A stretch of 64,000 nucleotides of DNA from an uncultured Clostridia bacterium (GCA_944392485.1 CALXWO010000005.1:1-64000); one strand, 5' to 3'. Positions 1-9,021 are shown, counted from the first letter of the stretch. The notes: generated by a model from the letters alone, not told the origin. Translations and numbers: made by a program.

Positions 1-78
1 GGTTAGGCTACGTAAGGCTTACCATAATTTCACACTTCCCACATCCCACTTCTCACTTCTCAGATAAATTACAATTTG
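1..78. repeat. Intergenic repeat R1, copy truncated by window edge
   Basis: R1 is recognised by the word CACACTTCCCACATCCCAC followed by TTCTCACTTC, with an upstream part resembling GGCTACGTAAGGCTTACC. The same element recurs between the genes at 3.6, 18.0 and 42.1 kb. This copy ends at AAATTACAATTTG, a terminal word shared with other repeat families in the window. Confidence 0.8.
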
Positions 79-104
79 TTTTTTTCTTATATATGTGATA
101 TTAT
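76..104 (+). promoter_or_regulatory. Probable sigma-A promoter of tmcAL
   Basis: TTGTTT (76-81) and TATTAT (99-104) are separated by 17 bases and lie about 40 bases upstream of the tmcAL start. The -35 is only a partial match, and the region is AT-rich, so this is a plausible assignment rather than a firm one. Confidence 0.4.
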
Positions 105-144
105 ATCAACAAATATATTTATTTTTCAATATTAGGAGTAAATA

Positions 145-1371
145 ATGAGTAAAATATTAGCAATAATTGCTGAATATAATCCTTTTCACAATGGACATTT
201 ATATCAATTACAAAAATCAAAAAAACTTGTTAATCCTGACTACTCTATTTGTATAATGAGTGGTAATTTTGTTCAGCGTGGCGATACTTCTATAATTGAT
301 AAATGGTCTAAAGCAGAAGCAGCTCTTAAATGTGGAATGGATTTAGTTATTGAACTTCCCGTTCTTTATAGCATTTCAAGTGCAGAAAACTTTGCTGAAG
401 GTTCTTTAAAAATACTAAATGCTTTTGGAAATGACATTACACTTTCTTTTGGTAGCGAATGCGGAGATTTAAATACTTTAAATAATATTACTAATGTTTT
501 ATGTGATGAACCAAAAGAATTTAAAACTATTTTAACTCATGAGTTGTCTAAAGGATTGTCATATCCTAAGGCAAGAGAAAATGCTTTATTGCTCTATTTA
601 AATGATGTTAGAAAGTATGCAAACGTTTTATCAGACCCTAATAATATACTAGGAATAGAATATTTAAAAGCAATAAAAAGACTAAAAAGCAAGGTTAATC
701 CTATAACAATAAAAAGAATTGACGCAGGATACAATAGTTTAAAAATAAAAGATAGACTTGCCAGTGCAACAGCAATTAGAAATTTAATTGAAAATAACGA
801 AGATGTAAAAAAATTAATGCCTTCTCCATCCTACAATATTCTTTCAGAAAATATGAAACATGGCAAAATCGTAAGTAGCATTTCTGTATTTGAAAAAGAA
901 ATAATTTACACTTTAAGAAAAATGAGTGTGCAAGAAATAGCAAATTTACAAGATGTTTCAGAAGGTTTAGAAAATTTGATAAAACAAGCTGCAAATTCTT
1001 GTAACAATATAGAAGATTTAATAAGTTCAATAAAATCAAAAAGATATACTCGTTCAAGAATTCAAAGGATACTCCTCTATTCGATCTTAAATATTACTAA
1101 AAAAGATATTCAGGATTCATATAAAATTAAGCCATATATTAGAGTTTTAGGTGCAAGCCAAAGAGGAAAAATATTGCTATCACAAATAAGCAACTCTAAG
1201 GCAAAATATCCAGTTATAACATCTGTTAAAAAGTTTATGGATACTAACAATAACAAAATATTAAAAAATATGTTAGAAAAAGATATACTTGCAAGCAACA
1301 TATATACGCTTGGATATGAATATGACTCAAAAGCAAATTTAGATTATACTAAGAAATTAATTATAAATTAG
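145..1371 (+). CDS. tmcAL: tRNA(Met) cytidine acetate ligase
   Basis: The product is 408 residues. It should activate acetate with ATP and transfer it to the wobble cytidine of elongator tRNA-Met, giving N4-acetylcytidine, as described for Bacillus TmcAL (YlbM). The start of the protein carries a nucleotidyltransferase-fold ATP site with the HxGH motif HNGH at residues 15-18, and length fits the family. ATG 145 has AGGAG about 6 bases upstream. The gene stands alone on the plus strand, is followed by a clear terminator, and converges with yebC. A CGGA tetramer in this gene (462-465) is split as TGC GGA and causes no frame break. Confidence 0.93.
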   Translation: MSKILAIIAEYNPFHNGHLYQLQKSKKLVNPDYSICIMSGNFVQRGDTSIIDKWSKAEAALKCGMDLVIELPVLYSISSAENFAEGSLKILNAFGNDITLSFGSECGDLNTLNNITNVLCDEPKEFKTILTHELSKGLSYPKARENALLLYLNDVRKYANVLSDPNNILGIEYLKAIKRLKSKVNPITIKRIDAGYNSLKIKDRLASATAIRNLIENNEDVKKLMPSPSYNILSENMKHGKIVSSISVFEKEIIYTLRKMSVQEIANLQDVSEGLENLIKQAANSCNNIEDLISSIKSKRYTRSRIQRILLYSILNITKKDIQDSYKIKPYIRVLGASQRGKILLSQISNSKAKYPVITSVKKFMDTNNNKILKNMLEKDILASNIYTLGYEYDSKANLDYTKKLIIN

Positions 1372-1405
1372 AAAATATATACTTTTAAATGTATTATTTT
1401 AAGTT

Positions 1406-1440
1406 ATAAGGCGTTTGTTTTAGTGTAACAAACGCCTTAT
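1406..1440 (+). terminator. Intrinsic terminator of tmcAL
   Basis: A 14-bp perfect stem, ATAAGGCGTTTGTT paired with its complement at 1427-1440, encloses a 7-base loop about 35 bases after the tmcAL stop codon. The downstream T tract is weak (TATAAAATTATTT). Confidence 0.75.
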
Positions 1441-1474
1441 AAAATTATTTACTATTTAGTATTAATTATCTACT

Positions 1475-1501
1475 AAAAATGAGGCTGTACGCCTCATTTT
1501 T
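1475..1501 (-). terminator. Terminator overlapping the yebC stop codon
   Basis: AAAAATGAGGC (1475-1485) and GCCTCATTTTT (1491-1501) form an 11-bp stem with a 5-base loop. With A and T tracts on both sides it can act on transcripts from both strands. It overlaps the last codon positions of yebC. Confidence 0.75.
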
Positions 1502-2219
1502 ATTCATCCCAGTTATGGTATACATCCATTACATCATCTAAATCTTCTAAGTTGTCTATTAATTTTTGCATTCTTTCGCTTCCCTTTTCATCTAATTCTA
1601 CGTATGTTGTTGGAACCATTTGAATTTCTGCTTGTTCGAATTCTATATTTTCTTTTTCTAATGCTTCTCTTACCCCAGAAAAATCTTCTGGAGAAGTTGT
1701 AATTTCATAACATTCTTCTTCAGATTTAAAATCTTCTGCTCCATTATCAATTGCAAGTAACATTAAATCATCTTCTGATAAATTTGTTTTTGTTTTATCT
1801 ATTATAATAACACCTTTTTTATTAAATAAATATGATACACAACCATTTGTTCCTAAATTTCCGCCTGCTTTATCAAAAACATGTCTTAAATCTGCTGCTG
1901 TTCTGTTTTTGTTATCTGTTGATGCATTAACAATTACTGCAACACCGTTTGGGCCATATCCTTCATATGTAATCTCTTCATAATTTTCGTTACTTGATGA
2001 AGCTTTTTTTATTGCATTATTAATTGTATCATTCGGCATATTAGCAGCTTTGCATTTTGCTATAACAGCCTTCAATTTTGAATTTCCTGCTGGCTCTGGT
2101 CCGCCTTCTTTTACCGCAATTAATAGTTCTCTTCCTAGTTTTGTAAATATTTTTCCTCTTGCTGCATCTGCTTTTCCTTTTTTAGCTTGTATATTATGCC
2201 ATTTACTGTGTCCTGACAT
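1500..2219 (-). CDS. yebC: YebC/PmpR-family protein (TACO1 type)
   Basis: The product is 239 residues and begins [19 protein letters not shown], the signature start of the YebC/TACO1 family. Members have been described as DNA-binding regulators, and more recently as factors that relieve ribosome stalling at proline-rich stretches. The start at 2219 is preceded by GGAGGAGA at the proper distance; a longer reading frame runs 15 codons upstream but through a leader hairpin and is not favoured. The acidic C-terminal third, with DVYHNWDE at the end, is typical. The gene is monocistronic. Confidence 0.93.
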   Translation of the reverse strand: MSGHSKWHNIQAKKGKADAARGKIFTKLGRELLIAVKEGGPEPAGNSKLKAVIAKCKAANMPNDTINNAIKKASSSNENYEEITYEGYGPNGVAVIVNASTDNKNRTAADLRHVFDKAGGNLGTNGCVSYLFNKKGVIIIDKTKTNLSEDDLMLLAIDNGAEDFKSEEECYEITTSPEDFSGVREALEKENIEFEQAEIQMVPTTYVELDEKGSERMQKLIDNLEDLDDVMDVYHNWDE

Positions 2220-2290
2220 ATTCTCTCCTCCTTCAAAAATTCGAAGAATTTTTGTATTCTTCACTCTTCATTTTTCACTTTTCATTAAAC
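2220..2290 (-). promoter_or_regulatory. 5' leader hairpin of yebC, shared with galE
   Basis: Reading toward yebC, a stem-loop AAAAATTC-TTC-GAATTTTT sits directly before the GGAGGAGA ribosome site and is preceded by an A/G-rich tract. An almost identical layout lies upstream of galE (19153-19222). The two leaders align over about 70 bases, so this is a repeated element and not chance. Confidence 0.6.
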
Positions 2291-2333
2291 AAAAGTATTT
2301 TATCATATTCTACTTAATTTGTGTAGTGTTTTT

Positions 2334-3584
2334 TTATGTTTTCTTTCTAAATTTATGCTTGTAAACTAAAAATGCAACTAAAACAATTAATATAATAGCC
2401 ACTATAATTATTAATAATATATTTGTATTATTCAGTTCTGTTTCCTCAAATTGGTTATTATTTTCAATTTTTTCTTCTATATTATCTTCCTGCATAATTG
2501 AAGATAGTTTTTTTGCTTGTAGTTCTTCTTCTATATGATACTCTGTTTCTTCTGTTTCGCTTCTTCTATGGACATTAATATAATATTTTTTAATAGTAGT
2601 ACCATTTTCAGCAGTTACAATAACCTGAATTTTATTATCCCCAACATTAATTTTATCATTTCCTAATATCTTAACTGTTGCGTTTTCTATTTGGGGTATT
2701 GCTAAAATATTAATATTCTCAATACCATTTGGTATTTCCACTTGGTATTGCGTCATATTATTAGAAAATTCAGGAGTTAGTGTTCCTTCTCTTATTGCGA
2801 GTGTTTCTAAATTTGCGTTTGCTGCGTCTATATTATCTGTTCTAGTCACATATATTTTATAAATTGAAGTTTTAGTTTTATCTTCTGATTCAACCTTAAT
2901 ATCAATTGTATTTTCTCCCAATATTAAATTATAGTTTCCTGTAACTGTTACAATTGATTTGCTATTTTCAGGTATTGCAGTTACTTCTAAATTATCAATA
3001 GATGTGTTTGCAATAAAATAATATTTCCTTATATCCTTATTAAAATCTGGACTTATTCCCTCATGATTTAATCTTAAAACACTTAAATTTGTATTATCAC
3101 TACTAACATTTTCTTGTATTTCGTTAAGTAGTTCTGCTTGTTCATTAAAATTTCCTATTTTTATTTCTAAATTATTATCATTAATGTCTAATAATTCTCC
3201 ATTAGAATTATAAAATTCCCCTGTAGCTACAATATTTGCTGTTCCATCTTGAATGGCTTTAAATTTAAAACCATCTATTAAAATATTATCCTTATTTTCT
3301 CCATTATCACTAATCCAAGAATACAAAATTCTATTAGACAGATTATTTGAATTTTGTGGACCACTTATATATTCTAGTCTGGTTGTATCCCAATAAATTT
3401 CTAATGTAAAAGAAGCCACTTTTACACTTTTAAGTTTTATACTTACATTAATTTCTTCTCCCACTTCCACTTTTGTCTTGTCAGACGAAATCACAAGCAT
3501 AGCTTCTGCAGAACTTATATTTGTCTTTAAAATAAACATAAGAAATAATAAAATTAATATATATATTTTTTTGATTTTTTTCAT
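2334..3584 (-). CDS. Surface protein: cohesin-like module plus two cadherin-like domains, C-terminal anchor
   Basis: The product is 416 residues from ATG 3584, which has GAGAGGTG upstream; a GTG two codons earlier is possible. A signal peptide ends near SSAEA. Residues about 30-145 have the pattern of a cohesin/carbohydrate-binding beta-sandwich: an even spread of beta strands with LEIYWDTTRLEYISG near the start. Two cadherin-like beta-sandwich repeats follow, each built around L.TL.I.EG...P.F and ending in a TTIKKYYINV-type strand. The end is a membrane helix (LLIIIVAIILIVLVAFLVY) and a basic tail KHKFRKKT, with no LPXTG. It is the likely docking partner for nearby dockerin proteins, by inference only. 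Confidence 0.75.
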   Translation of the reverse strand: MKKIKKIYILILLFLMFILKTNISSAEAMLVISSDKTKVEVGEEINVSIKLKSVKVASFTLEIYWDTTRLEYISGPQNSNNLSNRILYSWISDNGENKDNILIDGFKFKAIQDGTANIVATGEFYNSNGELLDINDNNLEIKIGNFNEQAELLNEIQENVSSDNTNLSVLRLNHEGISPDFNKDIRKYYFIANTSIDNLEVTAIPENSKSIVTVTGNYNLILGENTIDIKVESEDKTKTSIYKIYVTRTDNIDAANANLETLAIREGTLTPEFSNNMTQYQVEIPNGIENINILAIPQIENATVKILGNDKINVGDNKIQVIVTAENGTTIKKYYINVHRRSETEETEYHIEEELQAKKLSSIMQEDNIEEKIENNNQFEETELNNTNILLIIIVAIILIVLVAFLVYKHKFRKKT

Positions 3585-3597
3585 AAACACCTCTCAT

Positions 3598-3722
3598 ATG
3601 AATTGTAATGTGAAGTGAGAAGTGGGATGTGGGAAATGTGAAATTAGGGTAAGCCTTTCGTAGCCCAGCCTTAAAAAGCACACCTCACACTTCGCACCTC
3701 TCACCTCTCAAAAACAAAATCT
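3598..3722. repeat. Intergenic repeat R1
   Basis: A full copy of R1 fills the gap between the two surface genes. It runs from GAATTGTAATGTGAAGTGAG through GTGGGATGTGGGAAATGTG, a middle GGTAAGCCTTTCGTAGCC, then AAAAAGCACACCTCACACTTC to CTCTCAAAAACAAAAT. The two arms are imperfectly complementary, so the transcript could fold into one long hairpin. Confidence 0.85.
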
Positions 3723-3725
3723 AAT

Positions 3726-5972
3726 TCACTGTTCAATTAATTTTAACCCCAATATATGTCTTTGAATTAAAAGCAAATCTAAAGATGTTGGATTTTTTCC
3801 ATTTTTATTTATATTTCCTGCTTTAATAAATACATCGTGTAATTTTTCTACTTCTAATATATGCCTTTGCAGTACTAATAAGTCTACACTATTTATTTTT
3901 GCGTCACCATTTACATCTCCATATATAATAATCTTATACTCCATTTTTACTAAATTATTTTCATCTATTATTTTTATTATTGAACCTGTTCCTGCAAATT
4001 TATTATCTTCTAGAAGTTCCCCTTTACTATTATATATTTCTATATTATATATCGTATTAATCTTATCTTTTATTTCAGAAACTTTAAGTTTTGAAATATC
4101 AAAACCGCTTACTTCATTTCCTTCTAGTTTTAATTCATCAGAAAATTTAAGCTCATCATCCTGGAGTTTTGGAAGTACTGTTACTGTTATTTCTTTTGTA
4201 ATATTTCCTTCTTGAGATTTTACAATAATTTTTGCACTACCTTCATTAATTGCAGTTGTTAGTCCTGTGTTATCTATTTTTACTATACTTTCATTTTCAG
4301 AACTAAAAGTTACATTTTGATTAGTTGCATCACTTGGATAAAAAATAGGACTAACAATAAATGTATCTCCTTTTTGAAGATTTAAATTTTCTACATTTAA
4401 ATCCATATCTTGAACTTTTGAATATACTTGTATTTCTATACTATTCGAAACATTATTTTCTTTTGCTTTTACAGTAATTGTTGCTTTTCCTGAAGTTATA
4501 CCTAAAATATTTCCTGTGCTATCTACACTTGCAATTTTGCTATCACTAGAAATATATTCTACTTCATGGTCTTTTGCCTCTTCTGGTAAAATTTCTACAT
4601 TTAGTTTTTTTGTTTTTCCTTTATTTATTGTTGTGTTATCAATAGATAGGTTTATTTGTTCTATTTGTTTTTCTGGAACTTCTTTTAAATAACTTTGAAA
4701 AGCATATCCAACCATACCATTAGAAAGCTGAACCTTGTCCCACAATTCTCCAGACTGTTTCCCTTTTGCAATTCTTGTCATTACTTCATTCCTATCTACT
4801 AAAGTTAATGATTCGTAAGAAGTAGAAGGTCCTGTTCTTATATTTAGTGTTGTATTTACATCTGCATAAACTTTTGTATTATCATTTGTAAAATCACTTT
4901 CTAAAATATTAGGATTTTCTGTTAGTGTACTTGGCATATTGTTATATACTGGAATAATAAATTCTATACTATCATTTAATAAACCTGTGTTTGAATATCC
5001 ATTATATGTTAATTTTGATTCGCTGTATGGTGCAAGGACATTTGTCATATATTGGTGCCAAAAAAGTTCACCACCCGTATTACTAGTTACGTGAAATTTT
5101 TGCAAATAAACTGTATTTTGTCCCAAATGTATATAACTAGAACCAATAAATATTGCTCCACCTGTTATTGCTCTTTCTTTTGTATTCCAAGGTATTAAAT
5201 ATTTAGCTTTTGTTTCAGCACTTGCTCCTTTACCATCTTTTGCATATTGAAGTCCATTTCTTATAGCACCCATTGGCTCTGATGAACTAGTTGCACCTAT
5301 GTTATAAAAATTGTATAAACCTTTAAAGCCTTCTACTGTTCCACTAATTGAACTATGAGATAAAAACGGTCCTACTTCTTGTTTAATTCTAGATGCTAAA
5401 TGAAAACTATTTACTCTTGATGTTTTTCCTGCAGATAAAATTAAATCTGAATATTTACTAGTCATTGTAATTTTATTACCATTACTGTCCAAGTAATCAA
5501 CAATTCTATTATAAAACTCTGTACCATATAAAATTTTTTCAATTCCTGCTATATTATTTGTTGTTTCATTATACGATAGTCCTTCAAACTGGAATATTCT
5601 TACCTCATTTAGAAAATTTCTAGGATCCATTGCATACTCAACAGCCCTTCTTGAAGAATCTACCCAGCCTGCATCAACCTCTACATTATATTCGCCAGGA
5701 GTTGTATTTTTCCACCTATCTGAATATGATTTAGGAACTAAATTTTTACCAAATACATTTTCATTATCAATTACGTATTTCCAGTCTAAATTAATATAAA
5801 GTGCAGTAAAATTCCAATTAGGATGTTTCTTTTGAAGTTCATATAAATATGGTTTATATGAATCAGGAAAATTCTCTATTCCCTCTCTTCTATCAGCCGC
5901 ATAATTCATGTTTGAAATTGAAATTATTATAATGAAAAAAATTATGGATATACAGAGTTTAATATACTTCAT
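3726..5972 (-). CDS. Secreted glucosaminidase-like protein with SH3, two Ig-like (Big2) domains and a C-terminal dockerin
   Basis: The product is 748 residues. The signal peptide ends near NYAA. Residues about 35-320 resemble the bacterial mannosyl-glycoprotein endo-beta-N-acetylglucosaminidase/glucosaminidase family that cleaves peptidoglycan glycan. Next come an SH3b module (LNIRTGPSTSYESL), two Big2-type Ig-like domains (ISSDSKIASVDSTGNI; SSENESIVKIDNTG), and a linker. The final 65 residues are a type I dockerin: two calcium-loop repeats, GDVNGDAKINSVDLLVLQRH and INKNGKNPTSLDLLLIQRH. A dockerin on a wall hydrolase, next to cohesin-like proteins and a sortase, suggests non-covalent display at the surface. 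No frame break is seen. Confidence 0.85.
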   Translation of the reverse strand: MKYIKLCISIIFFIIIISISNMNYAADRREGIENFPDSYKPYLYELQKKHPNWNFTALYINLDWKYVIDNENVFGKNLVPKSYSDRWKNTTPGEYNVEVDAGWVDSSRRAVEYAMDPRNFLNEVRIFQFEGLSYNETTNNIAGIEKILYGTEFYNRIVDYLDSNGNKITMTSKYSDLILSAGKTSRVNSFHLASRIKQEVGPFLSHSSISGTVEGFKGLYNFYNIGATSSSEPMGAIRNGLQYAKDGKGASAETKAKYLIPWNTKERAITGGAIFIGSSYIHLGQNTVYLQKFHVTSNTGGELFWHQYMTNVLAPYSESKLTYNGYSNTGLLNDSIEFIIPVYNNMPSTLTENPNILESDFTNDNTKVYADVNTTLNIRTGPSTSYESLTLVDRNEVMTRIAKGKQSGELWDKVQLSNGMVGYAFQSYLKEVPEKQIEQINLSIDNTTINKGKTKKLNVEILPEEAKDHEVEYISSDSKIASVDSTGNILGITSGKATITVKAKENNVSNSIEIQVYSKVQDMDLNVENLNLQKGDTFIVSPIFYPSDATNQNVTFSSENESIVKIDNTGLTTAINEGSAKIIVKSQEGNITKEITVTVLPKLQDDELKFSDELKLEGNEVSGFDISKLKVSEIKDKINTIYNIEIYNSKGELLEDNKFAGTGSIIKIIDENNLVKMEYKIIIYGDVNGDAKINSVDLLVLQRHILEVEKLHDVFIKAGNINKNGKNPTSLDLLLIQRHILGLKLIEQ

Positions 5973-6128
5973 TAATGATCCTTTCGTAAAATATATTTAA
6001 ACATATAAAATATAAAATTATTCTATTTAGGCGCAAAGATGTCCTGCAACGGGTAAGAGTTTTATATTTATATTTATATATTCAATAAAAAGTCATAATT
6101 TGTAATATTAAATGCGAAATCTTACAAA

Positions 6129-6301
6129 TCTGTTAAAACACATCAATTTATGAAGCGACGAATGTGATTGGAGTGTTTGTGCAATTCTTAAGGAAAATTG
6201 AAGGAGGAAGCGGGATACCGAGAGGCTCGTTCAATTTGCCGCTAGAATTGCTAAAGCACGTATTGAGCCGAGGAGCTGAATAAATTTATGTTTTTAACAG
6301 A
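6129..6301 (+). ncRNA. Unclassified structured element, possible RNA or MITE-like repeat
   Basis: In a 480-base gap without genes, a 173-base segment is closed by imperfect inverted ends of about 27 bases: TCTGTTAAAA...AATTTATGAAGC at the left and GCTGAATAAATTTATG...TTTTAACAGA at the right. Inside are a perfect 8-bp stem GCAATTCT/AGAATTGC and another, AAATTGAA/TTCAATTT, around a GC-rich core (GGAGGAAGCGGGATACC). The core is far richer in GC than its surroundings. I do not recognise an Rfam family. The strand is a guess; the outer helix works on both. Confidence 0.45.
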
Positions 6302-6325
6302 TTATATTTTAGCAATTTCTCTGAA

Positions 6326-6357
6326 GGGCGGGTCGCCGAGGACGTCGACCCCTACAT
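6326..6357. repeat. Palindromic repeat R2
   Basis: GGGCGGGTCGCCGAGGACG followed by TCGACCCCTACA is an R2-type palindrome: ends CGGG/CCCCTACA around variable arms. An almost identical copy is at 46456-46492, and the bases upstream (TTTTTAACAGATTATAT) are shared as well. Confidence 0.75.
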
Positions 6358-6407
6358 TCGTATTTTAATTAGGACGTTAATATTTTATTCAACTATACCT
6401 ACGATGA

Positions 6408-6434
6408 ACGGGCGGACACAAGGCCCGCTCCTAC
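6408..6434. repeat. Palindromic repeat R2
   Basis: ACGGGCGGACACAAGGCCCG followed by CTCCTAC matches the R2 layout (GGGCGGA arm, then CCCGCTCCTAC). It lies just downstream of the sortase gene and could end transcription of it. Confidence 0.6.
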
Positions 6435-6456
6435 GGCGTATGCAATTTTTTTAAAT

Positions 6457-7065
6457 TTAATTTTCTATTGCTTTTATAATTAGCCTTGTATTTGAATAAT
6501 TTACACATGTAATTAATGTAATTTCTCTTTTTCCATTTGTATTTTGTTCTATTGGTGTTGTATCATTTGGTTTTACTTTATAGATATCATATATAGTATA
6601 AGTATATTTTCCATTTTTATTATCTAATAAATAAATTTTGTCACCCAATTTTAAATCTATCAAATTATAAAACATGTTCTCTTTTTTATAGTTATGACCA
6701 ACTATGCAAAAATTACCTACTTCATTTGCATCTGGTCCCCAAAATTTAGTAGGTCCTAAATTTAATGTTTCTTTAGAATATTTTTTAAAAACATAGGTTT
6801 CTAAATTTATGTTTGGAATTTGTAACTTAGCCGAAACCTCATATCCCAAATATTCTGAGTCTATATCTACCTTCTCTACATTGTTACCATCTTCTAATAT
6901 AGTTCTAGTTGCTTCTAAATTTGATTTAGGACCATTTTTTAAACTTATTCTATTCTCTTTATATATTCCTATTAAAACATAAGCTATAATTAAAATAATT
7001 AATAATAAAATTATTATTTTTAATACAGATAAAAATTTATTTTTCTTTCTTTTCTCACCTCTCAT
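6457..7065 (-). CDS. Sortase family transpeptidase
   Basis: The product is 202 residues. A basic N-terminus and one membrane helix (residues about 12-35) anchor it with the catalytic domain outside. Catalytic residues are visible: His124 in VGHNYKKENMF, Cys187 in TLITC, and Arg194 in NTRLII. Size and topology fit class D/E-like housekeeping-type sortases, but the class cannot be set without a tree. It follows the LPKTG protein gene on the same strand after about 60 bases, so that protein is the obvious substrate. It should cleave between T and G and join the substrate to the peptidoglycan crossbridge. Confidence 0.9.
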   Translation of the reverse strand: MRGEKRKKNKFLSVLKIIILLLIILIIAYVLIGIYKENRISLKNGPKSNLEATRTILEDGNNVEKVDIDSEYLGYEVSAKLQIPNINLETYVFKKYSKETLNLGPTKFWGPDANEVGNFCIVGHNYKKENMFYNLIDLKLGDKIYLLDNKNGKYTYTIYDIYKVKPNDTTPIEQNTNGKREITLITCVNYSNTRLIIKAIEN

Positions 7066-7093
7066 TTTTAATTTTCACCCCTAAATTATATGT

Positions 7094-7118
7094 AATGGCG
7101 GAAAAGTAAGATTCCGCC
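7094..7118 (-). terminator. Palindrome after the LPXTG gene
   Basis: GGCGGAA...TTCCGCC forms a 7-bp stem between the LPXTG gene and the sortase gene. It has the same GGCGGAA/TTCCGCC theme as palindromes at 46555, 48890 and 62418. It may partly end transcription ahead of the sortase gene. Confidence 0.5.
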
Positions 7119-7126
7119 AGTTTAGT

Positions 7127-8173
7127 TTATTCTTCTTTTTTTAATGCAACATATGCAATTATTAATATTCCTATAATTGAAACTAATGCAAAATAAATAG
7201 TATTACCTGTTTTTGGAAGTTCTGTTGGTTGTTTTGTATTATTTATAGCAGTATTTTCATTGTTTACTGTTTCGTTTTCTTCTGGTGTCGTTTCAGGTTT
7301 TTGCTCTTCTTCAGGACCTTCAACTGATGCTTCTTCTTTTACGGTTATATTAAATGTTTCTTTTGTTATTTCTGCATCAGAATTATCTCTATCAATTAAT
7401 TTTAAGGTAATTACATATTCTCCTGCTTCACTAAATAACCCTCTTACATCAAGTTTTTTTACTACATCTACGCCACCAATTGGATCACCAGCAGCATCTC
7501 CCCAACCGCTTTGAAGAATATCATGCTCTAAGCTTTGCTCATCTGTTGCAAGAAGCTTTGCTGTTCCCCCAGTATTACTCGTTACTTCGCCTATTATTCT
7601 TGTGTGTTCATAGTTTTTACCCATACTTGAAGAAATAACAATTTGCATATCTTTTTCTTCATTTTTAATTACATCTCCTGAAAATTGAAGTGCTATGTCA
7701 TAATCTACATATACAGGTTCAACAATTATACTTTTATCAATTGGAACAGTTATGTCGTCATAGCTAACTGAGGCATCAGGATTTGCAAGACCTTCTGCAG
7801 TAACACTTAAATCAGTTGGGTTACTTGTTGTAATTCCTTCTTTTGCTCTAAAAGTAACAGACATACTAGAACGTGGACTTGTTCCACCACTACTGTCGTA
7901 AAATACAACTCTTACTCTTGTTCCATTGTCATTTGGTGTTCCTCCTTCTGCAGAAACATATTCTAGTAAGTTGTTATCATATGCAACATCTACAGTATAT
8001 GCACCTAAGTCTTGTCCAAAAGATATATTAATCTTTATTGTTTCACCTGGATGTACAGTTTCTTTATCTACAGTTACATCTACTGAGCCCAAAGCATCTG
8101 CATAAACATTTATAGAAAAAATAAGTAAAAATAAAACAAGAAAAGCAGTTACAATACTTACCATTTTTTTCAT
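7127..8173 (-). CDS. LPXTG-anchored cohesin-like surface protein
   Basis: The product is 348 residues, with a signal peptide ending near VYADA. Residues about 28-150 form a cohesin-like beta sandwich, with SVDVTVDKETVHPGETIKIN and YTVDVAYDNNLLEYVSAEGG typical of scaffoldin and related surface modules. A second beta-rich domain (about 155-280) follows, then a linker rich in E, P and N. The sorting signal is complete: LPKTG at 319-323, a hydrophobic stretch, and the charged tail ALKKEE. The start at 8173 is preceded by AGGAGGAAAATCTTT. The sortase gene lies immediately downstream. The cohesin assignment is from sequence pattern only. Confidence 0.85.
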   Translation of the reverse strand: MKKMVSIVTAFLVLFLLIFSINVYADALGSVDVTVDKETVHPGETIKINISFGQDLGAYTVDVAYDNNLLEYVSAEGGTPNDNGTRVRVVFYDSSGGTSPRSSMSVTFRAKEGITTSNPTDLSVTAEGLANPDASVSYDDITVPIDKSIIVEPVYVDYDIALQFSGDVIKNEEKDMQIVISSSMGKNYEHTRIIGEVTSNTGGTAKLLATDEQSLEHDILQSGWGDAAGDPIGGVDVVKKLDVRGLFSEAGEYVITLKLIDRDNSDAEITKETFNITVKEEASVEGPEEEQKPETTPEENETVNNENTAINNTKQPTELPKTGNTIYFALVSIIGILIIAYVALKKEE

Positions 8174-8244
8174 AAAGATTTTCCTCCTTTTTTATTTTTA
8201 TAGTAAATATTATGTCTTTTTTTCTTGTTTTTAATTTAGAAATT

Positions 8245-9015
8245 TTATACAAATTTTGAATTGTTTTCTATTAGATATTTATTTTCAAAACTAACAATAT
8301 CTAAAGGTTCAGAAAAATAATATCCTTGTATAATATCACATCCTATTTCTTTTAAAAATTCTACTTGACCTTTTGTTTCAATTCCTTCTGCTACTGTTTT
8401 TATTTCAAGTTTTTTGCACATTTTAATAATAGCTTCTATAATAATTCTTGCTCTTTTATTTTTTTCTAAATCTTTAAAAAAAGTTTTATCTATTTTTAGT
8501 ATATCAATTTCAATATCTTTTAAAATATTAAATGAAGAATAACCTGTGCCAAAATCATCCATTGAAACAATAAAACCTAATTTTTTAACAGATTCTGCCG
8601 CTCTTTTTGCACGCATTACATCTTCAATTACAGTATTTTCTGTCATTTCCAGCTCTATTAATTTAGTATCCGCATCATAAATATCAACAATATTTTGTAA
8701 TTCTTGCACATGATTTTTATTTTTTAGATGATGTCTAGATTCGTTTATAGATATAGGAAGAAGTGGAAGGTTTAATTTCCTCCACTTTTTTTGTAATTTG
8801 CAAATTTCTTCAAGAACGTACATATCTAAAATTGTTATTATCCCAGTTTTTTCATATACTGGAACAAAACTATCTGGCATAATAATTTTTCCATTTACAA
8901 ATTTCCTTACCAGAGCTTCTGCCCCAACAATTTTTTCCGATATTGTATCAAATTTAGGTTGCAAATATATTTTAAATTCATTATTTTTAATAGAATTTAA
9001 TAAATCTTCTTTCAT
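8245..9015 (-). CDS. EAL-domain cyclic di-GMP phosphodiesterase
   Basis: The product is 256 residues and consists of a single EAL domain, with no GGDEF, PAS or membrane part, so it is probably cytosolic. Metal and catalytic residues are present: EALVR, the asparagine of SINES, ELEMTE, DDFGTGYSS, KIDKTF, EGIE and QGYYFS. It should hydrolyse c-di-GMP to pGpG and is expected to be active. It follows the dps gene with 6 bases between them and lies upstream of the surface cluster, so it may be co-transcribed with dps and the Crp/Fnr gene. Confidence 0.92.
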   Translation of the reverse strand: MKEDLLNSIKNNEFKIYLQPKFDTISEKIVGAEALVRKFVNGKIIMPDSFVPVYEKTGIITILDMYVLEEICKLQKKWRKLNLPLLPISINESRHHLKNKNHVQELQNIVDIYDADTKLIELEMTENTVIEDVMRAKRAAESVKKLGFIVSMDDFGTGYSSFNILKDIEIDILKIDKTFFKDLEKNKRARIIIEAIIKMCKKLEIKTVAEGIETKGQVEFLKEIGCDIIQGYYFSEPLDIVSFENKYLIENNSKFV

Positions 9016-9021
9016 AAATTT

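Noticed and set aside
6020..6060. Cyclic di-GMP riboswitch before the dockerin gene
   Set aside because: GGCGCAAAG recalls the GEMM core word, but the other conserved words and the stem order are not present.
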